Assembly: GCF_954871325.1 (NCBI RefSeq)
Contig: NC_088775.1
Coordinates: forward strand, 75,059,561 to 75,123,560
Source of the DNA: Gordionus sp. m RMFG-2023
Taxonomy: Eukaryota > Nematomorpha > Gordioida > Chordodea > Parachordodidae
Length of the DNA stretch: 64,000 bases
Reading direction: 5' to 3'
The notes beneath the pieces were generated by a model, which saw only the letters and a list, made by a program, of their open reading frames with translations, made no database searches and was not told where the DNA came from. The position numbers and the translations under genes were made by a program. This document shows positions 14,601 to 24,811 of this stretch, piece after piece. Within the stretch, counting starts at the first letter, position 1, and each line of letters starts with the position of its first letter.

Positions 14601-17600
14601 AAGACAATTTGGATACCTTAATAGGTTTAATTTTCTAAGTTATAGAATTTTATGACCTGAAGAATATGGCTCATTCTATTTAAATTATAAATTAAATTTC
14701 GGTTCGAAATTGTCATTAAAAGTGTTGATTATAATCACTTTTAAGAAAATATCTTGATAATTTCATATACTTTATTTTTGTGATGAAACTTATTAAAAGT
14801 GAATTTTAATAAGAAGTTATTGATTTCGATTTATCAGTATTTCGGACACTTACTTGGTATAAAAGTTAGTTAGATAATGTTGTTAATTTTTTATCCAAAT
14901 CAGAATTTTAAAACTATCTTTAAAAAAAGGCCTGCCATCTTGATTTAACGAATATCAAATTTTACTCGGTAAATGTTTTTAAAAAATCTAAGTCTTTATG
15001 ATGTTATTTTCGTAATATTTTAATAAAAATTAATTTCTAATTTCATCTTCGAAGATATTTTATGCATGAAAATTACAAAAGATTTTGGTATTTTTAGGTA
15101 AAATTGAATCAAAAATCATTCTTTTAAATTTTTTTTCAAATTCTGGTTTTTTAATATCGTCATTTTGGACGATGAAACTCAATATTTTATTACATTTATA
15201 CATTCATATTAGAAAAATGGAGAAGTTGCAATTTTAATTTTTTTTATAGTCTTATTTTATTTTGAATAAATTAATGGTTGGACGCGATCAAATATTTTGT
15301 CGAAAAATTAAAAATTAATATTTTACAAAATAATTTTTAGACATGATGTTTCTTGCTAAAATAAGCCACTTTATATTATAAATTACCATTTTTTGAATAA
15401 AAATATCGTATAAAAATTAAAATGGTATTTTTTTGCATATGGGGGGGGGGGGGCTGGGCTATCTATAAAAAAAACAAACATGATGTTAATGATTTAATAT
15501 AAATGTGTGCTAAAATATAAATAATTATTTTATATAGAATGGGTAGTAGAAGTAAGTTAATAACTTTCATAATGTAAAAACATTTAAAATGTGACATTTC
15601 TTGGGTTCGACTGCGGGAGCTATAATTAAATTTACTAGATTGTCCAATAATACTAATTTATTAACGAGTAGAGTTGATAGCATTAGAGTCCTGTAAATTA
15701 AAAAATTTTCGCCTTCGTGACTTTTAACAACTCGTATTTTTATTTTTATACAGCCCAAAAGTTTAAAAAAATATATATCAATTAACGCATTTATATGAAG
15801 TAAAATTAGATAAAAATCAGTAATTGCGTTGTCCTTCATAGATAAATTTTAATTATTACATTTTTTGGTAAATCAAAAGAGAACATCGTTTTCAAGTATA
15901 TTTTTCAAGCCCGATCCGATTTTTAATATATGTCTAGGTCCGAGCCTGGCCCGGAATATTTTAAAAAAATTAGTGCGGGGCTCTTAAAATATATGTATGT
16001 TGCAATATAATTTTTATACTGGCTAATATAATTCTCAATATTGAAAATATTGCTGCAGTATATGACATAACTAAATCATTTTGGCTATCTTGTATATTAT
16101 TTTAAGCTATTCTTAACTTACAGGTGAATATATTGAAATAAGCATAGATAATGTTTTAAGGGCAGGGGTATTATAAGTTTTATTTAAAAAAAACAGTTTT
16201 AAGATGGCATTATTTTTCACCTCTCGCAATCTATGGCCTCTAACCCTCGACCAATCACGTCGCGCGGCGCTTTTAATCGACAGATTGATAGTTCAATCAG
16301 AACCACTCTTGACTATTCCGTGGTTACGCTTGTGGTTACTCGCTTACAATTGGTCAGTCAATGGGACTAATGATACGGCGAATCAAGATCGAGAGGCACG
16401 TTTGATCGATCTTCGTGTTAGGGAGAAGACAATCAAAGATTTTTCTAATCTTTCATTCGTTTCTGATCATTTGCTAATCGTCTGCAAAGTAATAACTAAT
16501 ACATAATGGATGAATGTTTCAAATTAATATAGAATGTATAACTTTAATAAAGAAGTAGAATAATAAATTAAAGGGATAAATAATTAAATAAAGAAAACAT
16601 TTCACTAAATTATATTATCAATCAAACAAGCATTAAAATTTATTACGTTATTTACAATAACAATTTTTTTTAAATGTACAGAAAGTTTTATCTCAACACG
16701 CCGGCGATAAATTAAACGAATTCCATTGTTGCATCAAACTGGGAGACCTTAATTCCGCTCATTCTTTATTCATTAATGATATCGCGCCTAATACCATATT
16801 AGAAGGTTTTTTATATACCTTTTTTGAGACTCCAGATGTGAGATAATTATGCAATGTTCACTGACATACAAAATGCGGAAGCCATGAGTTTTAGCATTTT
16901 TTCTAAACCTTAAGATATTTTCATTGGCTTAGAAATCATTATATTTTATCTAAGATATAAATTTTCATAACTTTAATCTTTAAATTTTAGGACATTTTAG
17001 ATCTTTAAAACTTTGCTTAAATCAATTGAACGAGGCAGAAGGGTCGAACAATTTAGAAAATTGGCGATTCGGGGAATCAGCATATCAAAGATACCTCAAT
17101 ATTATTTGCACCGAGCAGGTTTTATATATAAATATTGCAGTAAACGATCCGTCATTTTACGGAGAGAAAATGAGATGCTGGCCAGTCTTTTAAATATTAA
17201 GGTCATAATAAATAATATATTAGCATCAATTACATAAATGCCGAAATCGAGAAATTAAAATTATTGAATAAATTTTTTAATTAGATCATTATTTAAAATT
17301 CGGTAGTGTTTTGTTTAGTAAATATTTAATCAGATGATAATGGATAAGCATGAAATAGATTCATTTTTCATACTTTGAATCTTAATATCTCCAAAAATAT
17401 AGGAGTTGGCATGATAAAATTTTGACTAAACTTCAGTTACATATACGCTTTAGTTTGTGTAAAATTTTACCCAAATCCTAAGGGATCAATCTAATCATGA
17501 TCGATTTTACTTGAAATGACCCATCTAGTCGTTTTTGGCCTTTTAAAATTTATTTTATATTAAATAAAAATATTTATTTACTGAATATTTGATGATTGAA

Positions 17601-19059
17601 AAAAGTAGATATTTAGAATAGGTATACCATACCAAATTTGATTTTATAGCTTAAACTCAATTTTATCATGTTAATGTTATATATAAGTTAATTTTAATTC
17701 AGTAATATCGATGTGTTTTTTAATAAAGTTCAAAATAAACTTGAAATCTCAACTAGTTCCATTAAAATCTATATAAACTGACAAAAAGAAAGTAAAACTG
17801 AGGGAAGCTTGCAGAGGTCTATTTTTGAGCCCGGCTTAGCCCCAATTTTTATAAAAAAATTATTTTCAAACCAAGCCTATCTATATATTTTTTTTATAAA
17901 AAAGTTTTTTATTACCCGGCCTTTGTTTTTTAATTTTTAAGCCCACCTTGGATATTTTAAAATTTTGTTAATGAATATTTTTGGTAGTATTTGTAAATTG
18001 TAATAAAGGAAATTTGAAAAATAAATGGTTTTAAGTGATCTATTATATAATTCTTCTATATGATTAATTAATTTAAATTTATTTTTAAAAATAATCAGCC
18101 CAGCCCTGGGTATTTTATTTCCAAGCCTATGTTTTTTTATTTCCTTTCCGACTCTGTATGAAATCTACCATTTTAGGGAAGAGAAAAGAAAGAAGAAGAT
18201 GCCGCTTTAAACCAGCCTTGCAAGTCTTCCCTTTTTTTAATATTAAAGGCAGATTTAAGAGATAGTAGTTTTAGTTGAACTTAGCGTTCAAATCATTTAA
18301 AAGGTCTTTTATTTTTTTAATATATCATTTTTATTTTTCATGATTCAAAATTAGATGGATGAAGCTTCAATACCTTTAGATGATCTATTACAAAAAACGG
18401 AAATATTTTTGTCATTAATAAAGGATTGCTGTAGTTTACCCAGCATGACTAATAGTCAAAAGTAATTAATTTCATTAATTTTTTAATAGCTAAAATGAAC
18501 CGAATGAAATTTATTTTTCCCCGCTACAAAAAAAATGCAAATAGAGAAAAGTTTAAATTCAATGCAAAAATATTTGGCTCTTACTTTTTTATGACAAAAA
18601 ATTTTTGTTTCTGAAATAGATTACTATTTGACTAATAAAGCTATGTATTAAATAAAATATTAGAACCAGAAGGAATATTGAAGGAAATTAAAATTATAAA
18701 AATCAAAGATTAGTAAATGATTTAAAATTTCTATATATTTTATATAATTATTCATATCATTTTTTTATGTTTACGGAAAATAATTAAGACTCGCTAGGTA
18801 TCTTTTGGTTCAAAATACAAGCTCAATATTTTTAAAATTCCTCAAATCACATTGTACCCTTGGTAAATTCAAATTCTTACCCAATAATATTAAGCAGGGT
18901 TTACTGAAAGATCTATTGGAATTAGAAAAATGTATTTACACTGCAAACAATTGGATCAAACATAATCAATTAGGAAATGATATTTCATCATTAATTGATG
19001 GACGGATAGGCAAAGATTTCGATTTCATGTTCAATGTCATGATTCCTATGCTTCGATGA
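5288..19059 (+). CDS. NUP96: Nucleoporin Nup96 (C-terminal two thirds), multi-exon
   Basis: Nup96 is a scaffold protein of the Y-shaped (Nup107-160) complex of the nuclear pore, usually made by self-cleavage of a Nup98-Nup96 precursor. Ten plus-strand exon-like pieces give about 694 residues ending in a stop at 19059. They match the family in order: LYQ and WNLVKALWG; ARKIALIKW; IFYKLTSG; LRVYQLLTN with LVWVQTLAMHLLF; NTFHLLRFFCRPFTYPL; REKTIKDF; IKLGDLNSAHSLFINDIAP; NLENWRFGESAYQRYL; SQKLARYLL. These align with the remembered vertebrate protein, for example ALWG, RRAFSRWL, DWKRSLAIHLWYL and FHLLKLYSDR. One stretch (exon 7 into 8) aligns over 33 residues without a gap from IAP to NLENW. The protein is strongly diverged. 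The piece at 5695-5770 is out of genomic order. Sites after the autocleavage point, and any Nup98 part, are not visible. Introns hold many transposon fossils. Confidence 0.85.
5695..5770 (+). CDS. NUP96: Nup96-like exon piece C, out of order
   Basis: Reads NILNDAILHAIFYKLTSGN and then YYTGMD. It resembles the Nup96 segment EAVFSYLTGKRISEA, which should follow exon B, yet it lies before exon B, 19 bases after exon A. Bounded by AAAAG and a GTAATT donor, it starts in phase 0 and ends in phase 1. That is exactly what is needed between exon B (ends phase 0) and exon D (starts after one base). It could be a rearranged exon, an alternative exon used in place of B, or chance similarity. Confidence 0.35.
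6336..8212 (-). mobile_element. hAT (ZMYM-type) transposon fossil in Nup96 intron
   Basis: The left part carries CCGG-rich motifs (GGCCCGGCCCGG repeats, 6350-6610). On the minus strand around 7760-7850 the reading LVGQSYDDASNMSG matches the conserved block GQ-YDGASNMSG of ZMYM/DUF4371-type hAT transposases. At 7884-8078 a minus-strand piece includes NERFIDIYIVQIT, the segment normally just upstream of it. The right end TGCAGACCTCTA (8201-8212) equals the terminus of the family at 29770. Boundaries are approximate; the coding region is decayed with several frame breaks. Confidence 0.6.
8690..9160 (+). mobile_element. LINE reverse transcriptase fossil
   Basis: Plus-strand reading ISYVDHIVLLTKN near 8790 resembles the YADD box of non-LTR reverse transcriptases, with the catalytic DD replaced by DH. 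About 120 bases on, VKYLGVTLENN matches the following LINE motif K-LGV-ld. In-frame stops and shifts are present, so it is dead. It lies in a Nup96 intron, just upstream of a dispersed repeat. Confidence 0.6.
9230..9593. repeat. Dispersed direct repeat, copy 1
   Basis: The stretch from about 9235 to 9430 (gattcatagtagcatcaaat and on through aatcaccggttttgaa) is repeated with divergence at about 10803-10990. The two copies flank the hAT-derived element at 9594-10777. No coding sense was recognised. Confidence 0.5.
9594..10777 (+). mobile_element. GC-rich hAT element with transposase remnant
   Basis: The left terminus TAGATGTCTGCATTGGGC and a right end in ...CCCATTGTA are flanked by 8-bp duplications GTAACCAC (9586-9593) and GTAACTAC (10778-10785), which differ at one base. 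Both ends carry GGGCGGG-type repeats. Inside, at about 10320-10487, the plus strand reads YPATSASSEREISIAGRF, the hAT C-terminal dimerisation domain. It is an internally deleted copy of a hAT element that keeps only the end of its transposase. It sits in a Nup96 intron. Confidence 0.8.
10786..11854. other. Nup96 intron sequence with repeat copy 2
   Basis: 10803-10990 is the second copy of the dispersed repeat seen at 9235-9430. A third, weaker relative occurs near 11660-11770. The rest is AT-rich with a C-run at 11399-11416. No gene recognised. Confidence 0.4.
11855..11952 (+). CDS. NUP96: Nup96 exon B
   Basis: Acceptor TTAG at 11851-11854 and donor GTATTT at 11953. With one base from exon A it reads through QLQQARKIALIKWI, matching the Nup96 motif ERRRAFSRWL. 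The spacing from ALWG is 32 residues, against 33 in the remembered human protein. Starts after one base and ends in phase 0. Confidence 0.65.
11953..13778. other. Nup96 intron, AT-rich
   Basis: No convincing exon was found between exons B and D, although family comparison expects about 25 residues here. An inverted repeat lies near 13425-13480 (GCCAATATC ... GATATTGGC). Several short open stretches lack any family match. Confidence 0.4.
13779..14107 (+). CDS. NUP96: Nup96 exon D
   Basis: Acceptor GGACAG at 13773-13778, donor GTAATA at 14108, ends in phase 0. Key residues are LLMSQSQSP (family LALLLSQ), LRVYQLLTN (LRIFALLAG), LVWVQTLAMHLLF (DWKRSLAIHLWYL) and SSIESCLKRYEDSI (ASISRALSMYEEAF). 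The four blocks fall in the family order, which makes this the strongest evidence for Nup96. Confidence 0.85.
14338..14598 (+). CDS. NUP96: Nup96 exon E
   Basis: Acceptor ATTTAG ends at 14337 after a C-run; donor GTAAGA at 14599; 87 codons, phase 0 at both ends. Residues LSPVSYLQNTFHLLRFFC and PFTYPLSQALSPYGYT match the Nup96 blocks DVCFHLLKLYSDR and YDLNQLLEPRSIT. Confidence 0.85.
14599..16203. other. Nup96 intron, AT-rich, with G-run and CCGG-rich patch
   Basis: Contains a 12-base G run near 15440-15451 and a CCGG-rich patch at 15908-15985 that resembles the ends of the GGCCCGG family seen at 6350 and 17814. The minus-strand open stretch 15567-15839 has no recognisable motif and is not called. 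Confidence 0.4.
16204..16488 (+). CDS. NUP96: Nup96 exon F
   Basis: Acceptor TTTTAAG ends at 16203, donor GTAATA at 16489; 95 codons, phase 0 at both ends. It is poorly conserved apart from LRVREKTIKDF, which fits the family block IREKAVREL. It carries the two phase-0 junctions needed to join exons E and G, and it occupies the expected place in the protein. Confidence 0.7.
16682..16805 (+). CDS. NUP96: Nup96 exon G
   Basis: Acceptor TACAG ends at 16681. It reads KLNEFHCCIKLGDLNSAHSL and then FINDIAPNTILE, matching EALCLFKAEHWNRCHKLIIRHLASDAII. I end it at the GTTTTT donor (16806, phase 1), because joining exon H then keeps the exact family spacing from IAP to the NLENW motif. A stronger donor GTGAGA at 16838 would shift the frame away from the family match. 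Confidence 0.75.
16991..17139 (+). CDS. NUP96: Nup96 exon H
   Basis: Acceptor ATTTTAG ends at 16990. With one base from exon G it reads LKLCLNQLNEAEGSNNLENW followed by RFGESAYQRYLNII, matching LKGFLEDLAPPERSSLIQDW and then SGLVYLDYIRVI of Nup96. The end is taken at the GTAAAC donor (17140); the GTTTTA donor at 17119 is an in-phase alternative. A longer overlapping open frame (17013-17237) is a shadow. Confidence 0.75.
17140..18354. other. Nup96 intron with GC-rich MITE remains
   Basis: AT-rich. Within it, 17812-18160 starts CAGAGGTCTATTTTTGAG and ends near CCGACTCTG, with AGCCCGGC and GCCCAGCCC motifs at the two ends. It looks like a short non-autonomous member of the CCGG-rich hAT group. 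No target-site duplication was found. Confidence 0.45.
18355..18461 (+). CDS. NUP96: Nup96 exon I
   Basis: Acceptor ATTAG ends at 18354, donor GTAATT at 18462, ends in phase 2. It reads SIPLDDLLQKTEIFLSLIKD, in the position of the family segment DLEQLHIKVTSLCSRIEQI. Confidence 0.7.
18789..19059 (+). CDS. NUP96: Nup96 exon J (terminal)
   Basis: Acceptor TTAAG ends at 18788; one base completes a lysine codon from exon I. The join SQKLARYLLVQNTSSIFLKF matches the family segment SDMAKRVANLLRVVLSL. It stops at TGA 19057-19059, close to the usual family length after this motif. Confidence 0.8.
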
Positions 19060-19431
19060 AATAAATTCTCCCTTTTTTAGAAGCTTTTTATAATTATTTT
19101 CTTTTATATGAGATTTATGTTTTATAGCTTAACAATCATCAAATTTACTCTAAAAATGTTGAGATTTCATGTAAAGAGTGTATAATTTGTAAAATTTTCA
19201 CCAACATATTTATTGTTTATGATATTGATTCACAATAAACTATATTATAATATGGAATTAAATATTAATTGTATTATGGGCATCAGATTAGGCGCAGGTT
19301 CTCAGTAAAAAAATTTATAAGCCGAGCCCGGCCCATGTATAATATTTAAAAAAATCCCAAGCCTATATAGGATTTTAAAGACCAAGGTGCAATATTCAAA
19401 TCATCTGGCCTAAGATTCGTATGAGGATAAA
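19060..19431. other. Downstream of Nup96, AT-rich
   Basis: Contains a short CCGG-rich patch (AGCCGAGCCCGGCCC near 19320) like the ends of the GC-rich hAT group. No gene seen. Confidence 0.35.
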
Positions 19432-20100
19432 TTAGCAGGCTCCATGATATTTGTATTCGGGCCCTACTGAATTAATCGCTGGGTACCTTACATGTCTTCC
19501 TTGACTATAGATAGCAATTAAAACCATGTCTCCCTTTGGAATTAACAATATTTTACATTTTATGCATGCATGTGATCCAATTCGGTGGCCTATGGCAACT
19601 CTCAATGGTTCATCTGATACGAGACCAAGGTTAAGACTAAGAAATGCTTCCAATAACTATTCATACCATGATAAAAATAAATATTTTTAAAAAGAAAAAG
19701 TTCTTTTATAATATTTTCCAGTCATAATAAGGCTTTAAAAAATTTTCCCTGAACATCTTATAGTTGGAAAAACTGTATAAAGTGAACCAAGAAGAAAAAA
19801 TTCTTTAACAATTTAAAACCTAAGACTTAGCGTGCATTTGAATTTAAAAAACATGTTTCAGATTTAGCTTTATTGAGAATAATATTTTTAAAAAATTCAA
19901 CTATATAATCTATCGCGTCGAAAATATTTTTAGATGATCCGTAGATGGTGCCATCGTCTAGATACCATATATTTATGTCTAAGTTAAAGAGTTTTTAAAG
20001 AATAAATTAGGTTATATATGCCCAAGCTAAATATGAATGGCATGGTCTCTTTGTTGTATACCCTCATCAGATCGTATTTTATAATCCCAAATTTGAGATT
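19432..20100 (-). mobile_element. LINE-like reverse transcriptase fossil
   Basis: The minus strand carries, in order, SDEGIQQRDHA (family S--GVQQGDPL), INIWYLDDGTIYGSS at about 19930-19990 (the WYLDDGT catalytic box), and at 19500-19650 LNLGLVSDEPLRVAIGHRIG followed by GRHVRYPAIN. The last pair matches the downstream block LGLRL-DE-LRIAVGLRLG ... GRHxRHNalN found in many marine-invertebrate RT elements. Several frame breaks; dead. It abuts a hAT fossil of the same strand. Confidence 0.7.
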
Positions 20101-20106
20101 GATTTT

Positions 20107-21040
20107 ATGCTAATAACTAAATTTTTATTTTTTATTACATATTCCTTAAAATCTTTACAAGTCGATTTAAAATTATGTTTGTTCAATAATTCCGCTTCTA
20201 AAGCTGTTAAAGATAATCGATTGCAATCTTTTGTCCAGAAATTTTTTAATAGACTAAATATACGCTCTGAATTAGTATTTGAATGGGGTAATGAGGAAAT
20301 AGTATTACATATTTTTTCAAAATTTGGTTTAATATTTTTTGAAAAATGTATGCATCTATTTTCTTGGGCTAAATTTGATACATTATTTTGTTTGATGAAT
20401 TAAAGCAAGGAATATCTAAAAATTGAATATATATTTTATATTAAAATTTATTTAACTTCTTCGAATTTAAATTAATTATCAAGTGCTATAATACTTGGAT
20501 TAATGAAAACATCTCCAGTGAAATTAAATCTTCTTAACCAATTTATTTAACGCCTCTATATCAATAATTAGCCTTAAATAAGCCTCCGCTAATTCGTTTT
20601 CAAAAAATAATTTTAATATTTAATTGGGATAACAAATAGGATTTAAAAGCTATTTTTTATAAAGTCTTTCGAGAATAGATAATAATGATAGCCATCTTGT
20701 TAGATCGCGTTGCAAAAGTTCTGATCATTTAATATCTTGAGAATCCATAGTTTTCCTTAAAATGGATACCCTATGTTCTAATCTGCTGAATTTGGGGTTA
20801 CATTAGAGTGCCTCTTTCTTCATGCACTGTGAAATGTATAACATAGGCAACCAATAGGGCTGATTTATTTATTTAAAATGGATGATCATGGCATTATTAC
20901 ACTTATCCTTTTCCGAAATTTACACCCGCGTTATCAGCACAAAATACTGCTTCATAAGGTTAGAATTTTCAATCTGCACAAGTCTCCGAGTTTGATAAGA
21001 AAAAACTTAGAAGTTTACTTGAGACACCTCATTATTAAAA
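20107..21040 (-). mobile_element. hAT transposase fossil
   Basis: On the minus strand the C-terminal dimerisation domain is clear at 20107-20330 (SLPHSNTNSERIFSLL, then LSLTALEAELLNK). Further upstream on that strand come CLCYTFHSAMKKEAL near 20800-20850 and FCADNAGV near 20930-20960, both normal hAT blocks in the right order. It belongs to the same family as the copies inside 26717-30651. Frame breaks are present. The plus-strand open frame 20107-20403 is its shadow. Confidence 0.75.
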
Positions 21041-21052
21041 TAGCGTAGCATT

Positions 21053-21271
21053 ACCTTGAATTCATGGTGGCGTGATTGCGACTGCGATTTAACAGCTGAT
21101 CGATTTTTAAAATCTGCTTATGAGATCAATTTTTATTAATTAATATTAATTTTATCTTTAATTCAATTCATAATAATAATCTAAGAAATATTGATTTTAA
21201 TAAAGAAAAATTGATCTCATAAACAGATTTAAATAAACTAAATCACAATCTCGCCACTAGGAATTCAAGGT
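21053..21271. mobile_element. Foldback MITE, 219 bp
   Basis: Begins ACCTTGAATTCATGGTGGCG and ends with the near-inverse CGCCACTAGGAATTCAAGGT. The inverted arms run about 75-85 bases each and include TGAGATCAATTTTT on both sides. There is no coding capacity, and the target-site duplication is unclear. The family is unknown. Confidence 0.7.
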
Positions 21272-21409
21272 TGTTGGGAATATTTTGGTATTTCCACTAT
21301 TTGACACTTGTTAAAAGATTCTTTTTATATAAATCTAAGTTTAAACCTTAGGTCTTTAAAACCTAAAATAAATTAAAAGGTTTTGAATAATAATTCTTAG
21401 CTGCTTCAA

Positions 21410-22145
21410 AGTTATCCTTTTATAGATGATGTATCTGTATTTAGATACAGCAATTAAGAACGTATCTAGATATAAACACAATTAGTAATAAATCTATACA
21501 ATTTCACAAATGTATCTGTAAATAGATAACATCTTTTTATCATACCTACATATACAGGGTTCGCTGTTGTTCTCAAAAAAAACTTACAAATTCTTCTTTA
21601 AAGCGAATATTTATTTAATAATTATCTTTACATTAAACTATAATTTATTCATTAGAAGACAGGGGAATATCTAGAATTATTTTAAAAAAATTCTAAATAA
21701 AATTTGCTAAAAATAACTTTTTGCATCAATGGTATTATTTATAGTAATTAATGGGCGTCATTGCTAAGCAAGGATTTATATTTTCCTTTGTGCGAACAAA
21801 TTGAGCGATTGCAATACGTTTTTTAACGTACATGATAAAAATATCCTTCAAAATCTTGAACTGATATCTATAGATTTTAATGGGGGAAAATAATAATATT
21901 TAATGAATATTTACTATAAACTTTATATTTTTATAAGTTTAAATTTTATGCATATATATTTTATTATTATATTAGTCTTAATATTTTTTAATAATATTTA
22001 TTTAAATTACATGTTCGTATGAATAAAAATTTTAATCAAATGTATCTTAAAAGTATCTAAATTACCTTTAAGATATATTTTATATTTAGATATTTTATAG
22101 TCAATACAATAATTCTTATCTATATATAGTATAGTATTTTTTAAT
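21410..22145. repeat. Region with GTATCT/AGATAC subterminal motifs
   Basis: Clusters of GTATCT and AGATAC words occur at 21430-21530 and again at 22045-22105, as in the ends of a small hAT-type element. Exact termini were not found. CAGGGTTCGC at 21556 may be another terminus. Confidence 0.3.
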
Positions 22146-22166
22146 TATATAATTTAACTTCTAATA

Positions 22167-22290
22167 CAGTGGCGTAGCTAGGAATTTTCCTTAGAGGGGG
22201 TCCATACATCCAAACCCCCTTTAACGGGCCTTCGGCCCTTTTGCCCGGCCTTCGGCCAGGTTTATCTTATAAATCATAACCATATCTTCG
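22167..22290 (+). mobile_element. hAT element left end
   Basis: CAGTGGCGTAGCTAGGAATT is a typical terminal inverted repeat of the widespread ZMYM-type hAT group. It is followed by a hairpin CCGGCCTTCGGCCAGG. The partner right end was not found nearby; CGCCACTG at 46891-46898 is of the same type. Confidence 0.55.
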
Positions 22291-24671
22291 ATAATATATA
22301 ATAAATATATTTTTAAATGCATCAATAATTTGTTTTATAATTTAGTAGATCTCAATAACTTTATAATAATACTATCCAGAATAATTTCAATAGTAATATA
22401 ATATCCTTCCACAAACATCAAAACCAGAAAATATAAATATTATTGGTATTTATTTGATATAAAGTCACCACTTATAAGTCTTTTGAACGTATAATCTAAA
22501 AATAAATTTTTGCTCTGGGAGGGGTCCAAACCCGAAAATATGAAATTAGTTTACCTCAATAATATAATATAAAATATAGGAAAGTTATAATAATGTATGA
22601 CAAATATAATATTCAAATAGCGTTGAATATAACCTTATTAAATATAACATGATAGTTTAACAACTTTACTATTTGATGCACCCATTAATATAGAAAAAGA
22701 ATGCTTTTAAACCCTCTAAGATGTATTTCTTAGTTTAAGAAGACCTTTAACATTATTTTAGAGGCTTTTATTTACATACAATTAAGTTTTTGGTTATATT
22801 TGAATCAGGAAAGAGATTAGCTAATAAGTTTGCAATGCAATCTGTAGATACATCGTGTCATAGATGAATATCTTTTCAGCTTGCAATATTATCATCACAT
22901 AATTGTTTATATTTAATATTCCTTATTCTTATGACATGTTTTTTGCTTTGTTGAATATTTATCTACATCATGGACGGACTCATTTATGAATGATATTTAA
23001 TATTTCATAGATATTAAACAAATTGCATTTTGTAATGTATTTAAATAAATTGATTTTTTATATTCGCTTAAAGATACAATTTATTTACAATTTATAAAAA
23101 TAGAAAAACATATATATATAGCTGATAATATTATATTAAATCACTTTACAATAAATGAATCAAATCATTTCACATTTGAACTATATTTTTTTATCTTCGC
23201 TAATCCATGAATAAACCTGACTCCAGGTATTTATATAATGCTATTTAAATTTTATTTTCAGCCTGCACTTTTCTTTCATTCTCTAATTTATATATAATTA
23301 AATTAAAGGAATAAAATTGAAAATAAATGAAATTAAATTAAATATCCAACTAGGAGAAAATTTTATTAATTATTTAAAAATTATTAAGCTATATAATTCT
23401 AAAAAATTTTATAAATACGGAATTGCTTCTAAACATCATTTGATATAGATTGAACTTAAAAATTTCATCAGTAAATAATTATTATATGATTTATCATAAT
23501 AATTCGTTTTAAAACTAAAAGATATTAAATATAATTATATTAAATTTGAAAGTTTAGGAAATTAAAAATATGCATTTTATTTTTTTTAGGGATCCTTTTT
23601 CTTTTTTTTTATAAAAATATAGATAATAAAATACACAAGAACAAGATCCCTTTATAAATGTAAAATTAAAAAAACAGTCTATGTATCTGAAAAAAATTGG
23701 GAGTAAACGTAATTTTCTTTTATAAAAAATCGGGAGGTGGAAACCCTGATTCAATCAATCCCAGGTGAAATAGTTTTTTCAAAAACTTTCCTTTTCCAAA
23801 ATTAAATAATAAATGTATCATAATTATAATTAATTGATAATTATGATATTATATATAAATTTCATGTTTATTGTTACATTCATTATTTCAAAAAAAAGGA
23901 GCTCGCTAAAAAAAAAAAAAATTGAGAAAAAAGTAGCGGGCTACTTTAACAACTAGTGTTACTATTCTATTTAGCAATCTATTAAACAAATTCATGTATA
24001 TTTATTTTATTAAATTTTTTTAATTAATAAATTTTATCTTAATATACTTTTATCAAATGAAAATTGTTTTCTTTGCTGTTTATCACCTATTATGGAAGTC
24101 ATCTCTTTCAGCATTTTGTTTCACTCCCTTCTCTTTAAACATCCTTTTTATGAATCATATTAACCGTTAAAATTCTTTTCTATATGGTGTTTATTTCGTG
24201 ACGAACAATTTATCTATATTTACGATTACTTCTTTTACCATTCATTTATGACTATTTTCTGAGATTATTTACGATCCCAACGGATTATGACTTATATTTC
24301 TAAATCATACGCTCCAACAATTTACCTTTTCTTTGACCAAATAATTTTAGTATATTCACAATAAAATAAAATCTATGCTATTTGAAGCTACCTTTATTCT
24401 TATTTCTCAGATTATGATTAAATTATTTTTATCTCACAATTTTTCCTTGAAAATGATAATTTTATTTTTCAAATTATTTTATAATTAATGGAATAAATGA
24501 AAATAAAACATGTTAGTATTTGGTCTGACAAGCCAGGTCATACAGAATATAATAACAGCTGGTTCTTCAAAAAAAAAATATATATTCAAGGCAATTAATA
24601 AAATTTAATCTACTTAAATCCTATATATCACATTTTTAAATAAGGAGACCATATCATATCGAATATCTTTA
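22291..24671. other. AT-rich intergenic sequence
   Basis: No gene, RNA or bounded repeat was recognised in this stretch. The minus-strand open frame 23554-23754 is low-complexity. The stretch holds the region upstream of the secreted-protein gene. Confidence 0.4.
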
Positions 24672-24811
24672 ATGTTACCTAAATATTTGATTCTTTTGTT
24701 TTGTGGTGGATTCTACATCAATGTCCAATCAATAGGATATAGCATTTTGAACGTTTGCACTATTGATCGTCAGCCCCCTACACAATGTGAAAGATATTCA
24801 GAATATACAAA
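24672..24811 (+). CDS. Secreted protein exon 1 (signal peptide)
   Basis: Starts at ATG 24672-24674. It encodes the signal peptide and SILNVCTIDRQPPTQCERYS, ending in phase 2 at a GTATAAG donor. Confidence 0.65.

Noticed and set aside
15567-15839. Minus-strand 90-codon frame in the Nup96 intron
   Set aside because: No motif, no splice context, and AT-rich composition where frames of this length arise by chance.
20107-20403. Plus-strand 98-codon open frame as a gene
   Set aside because: The complementary strand encodes the hAT dimerisation domain (SNTNSERIFSLL); the plus frame is its shadow.
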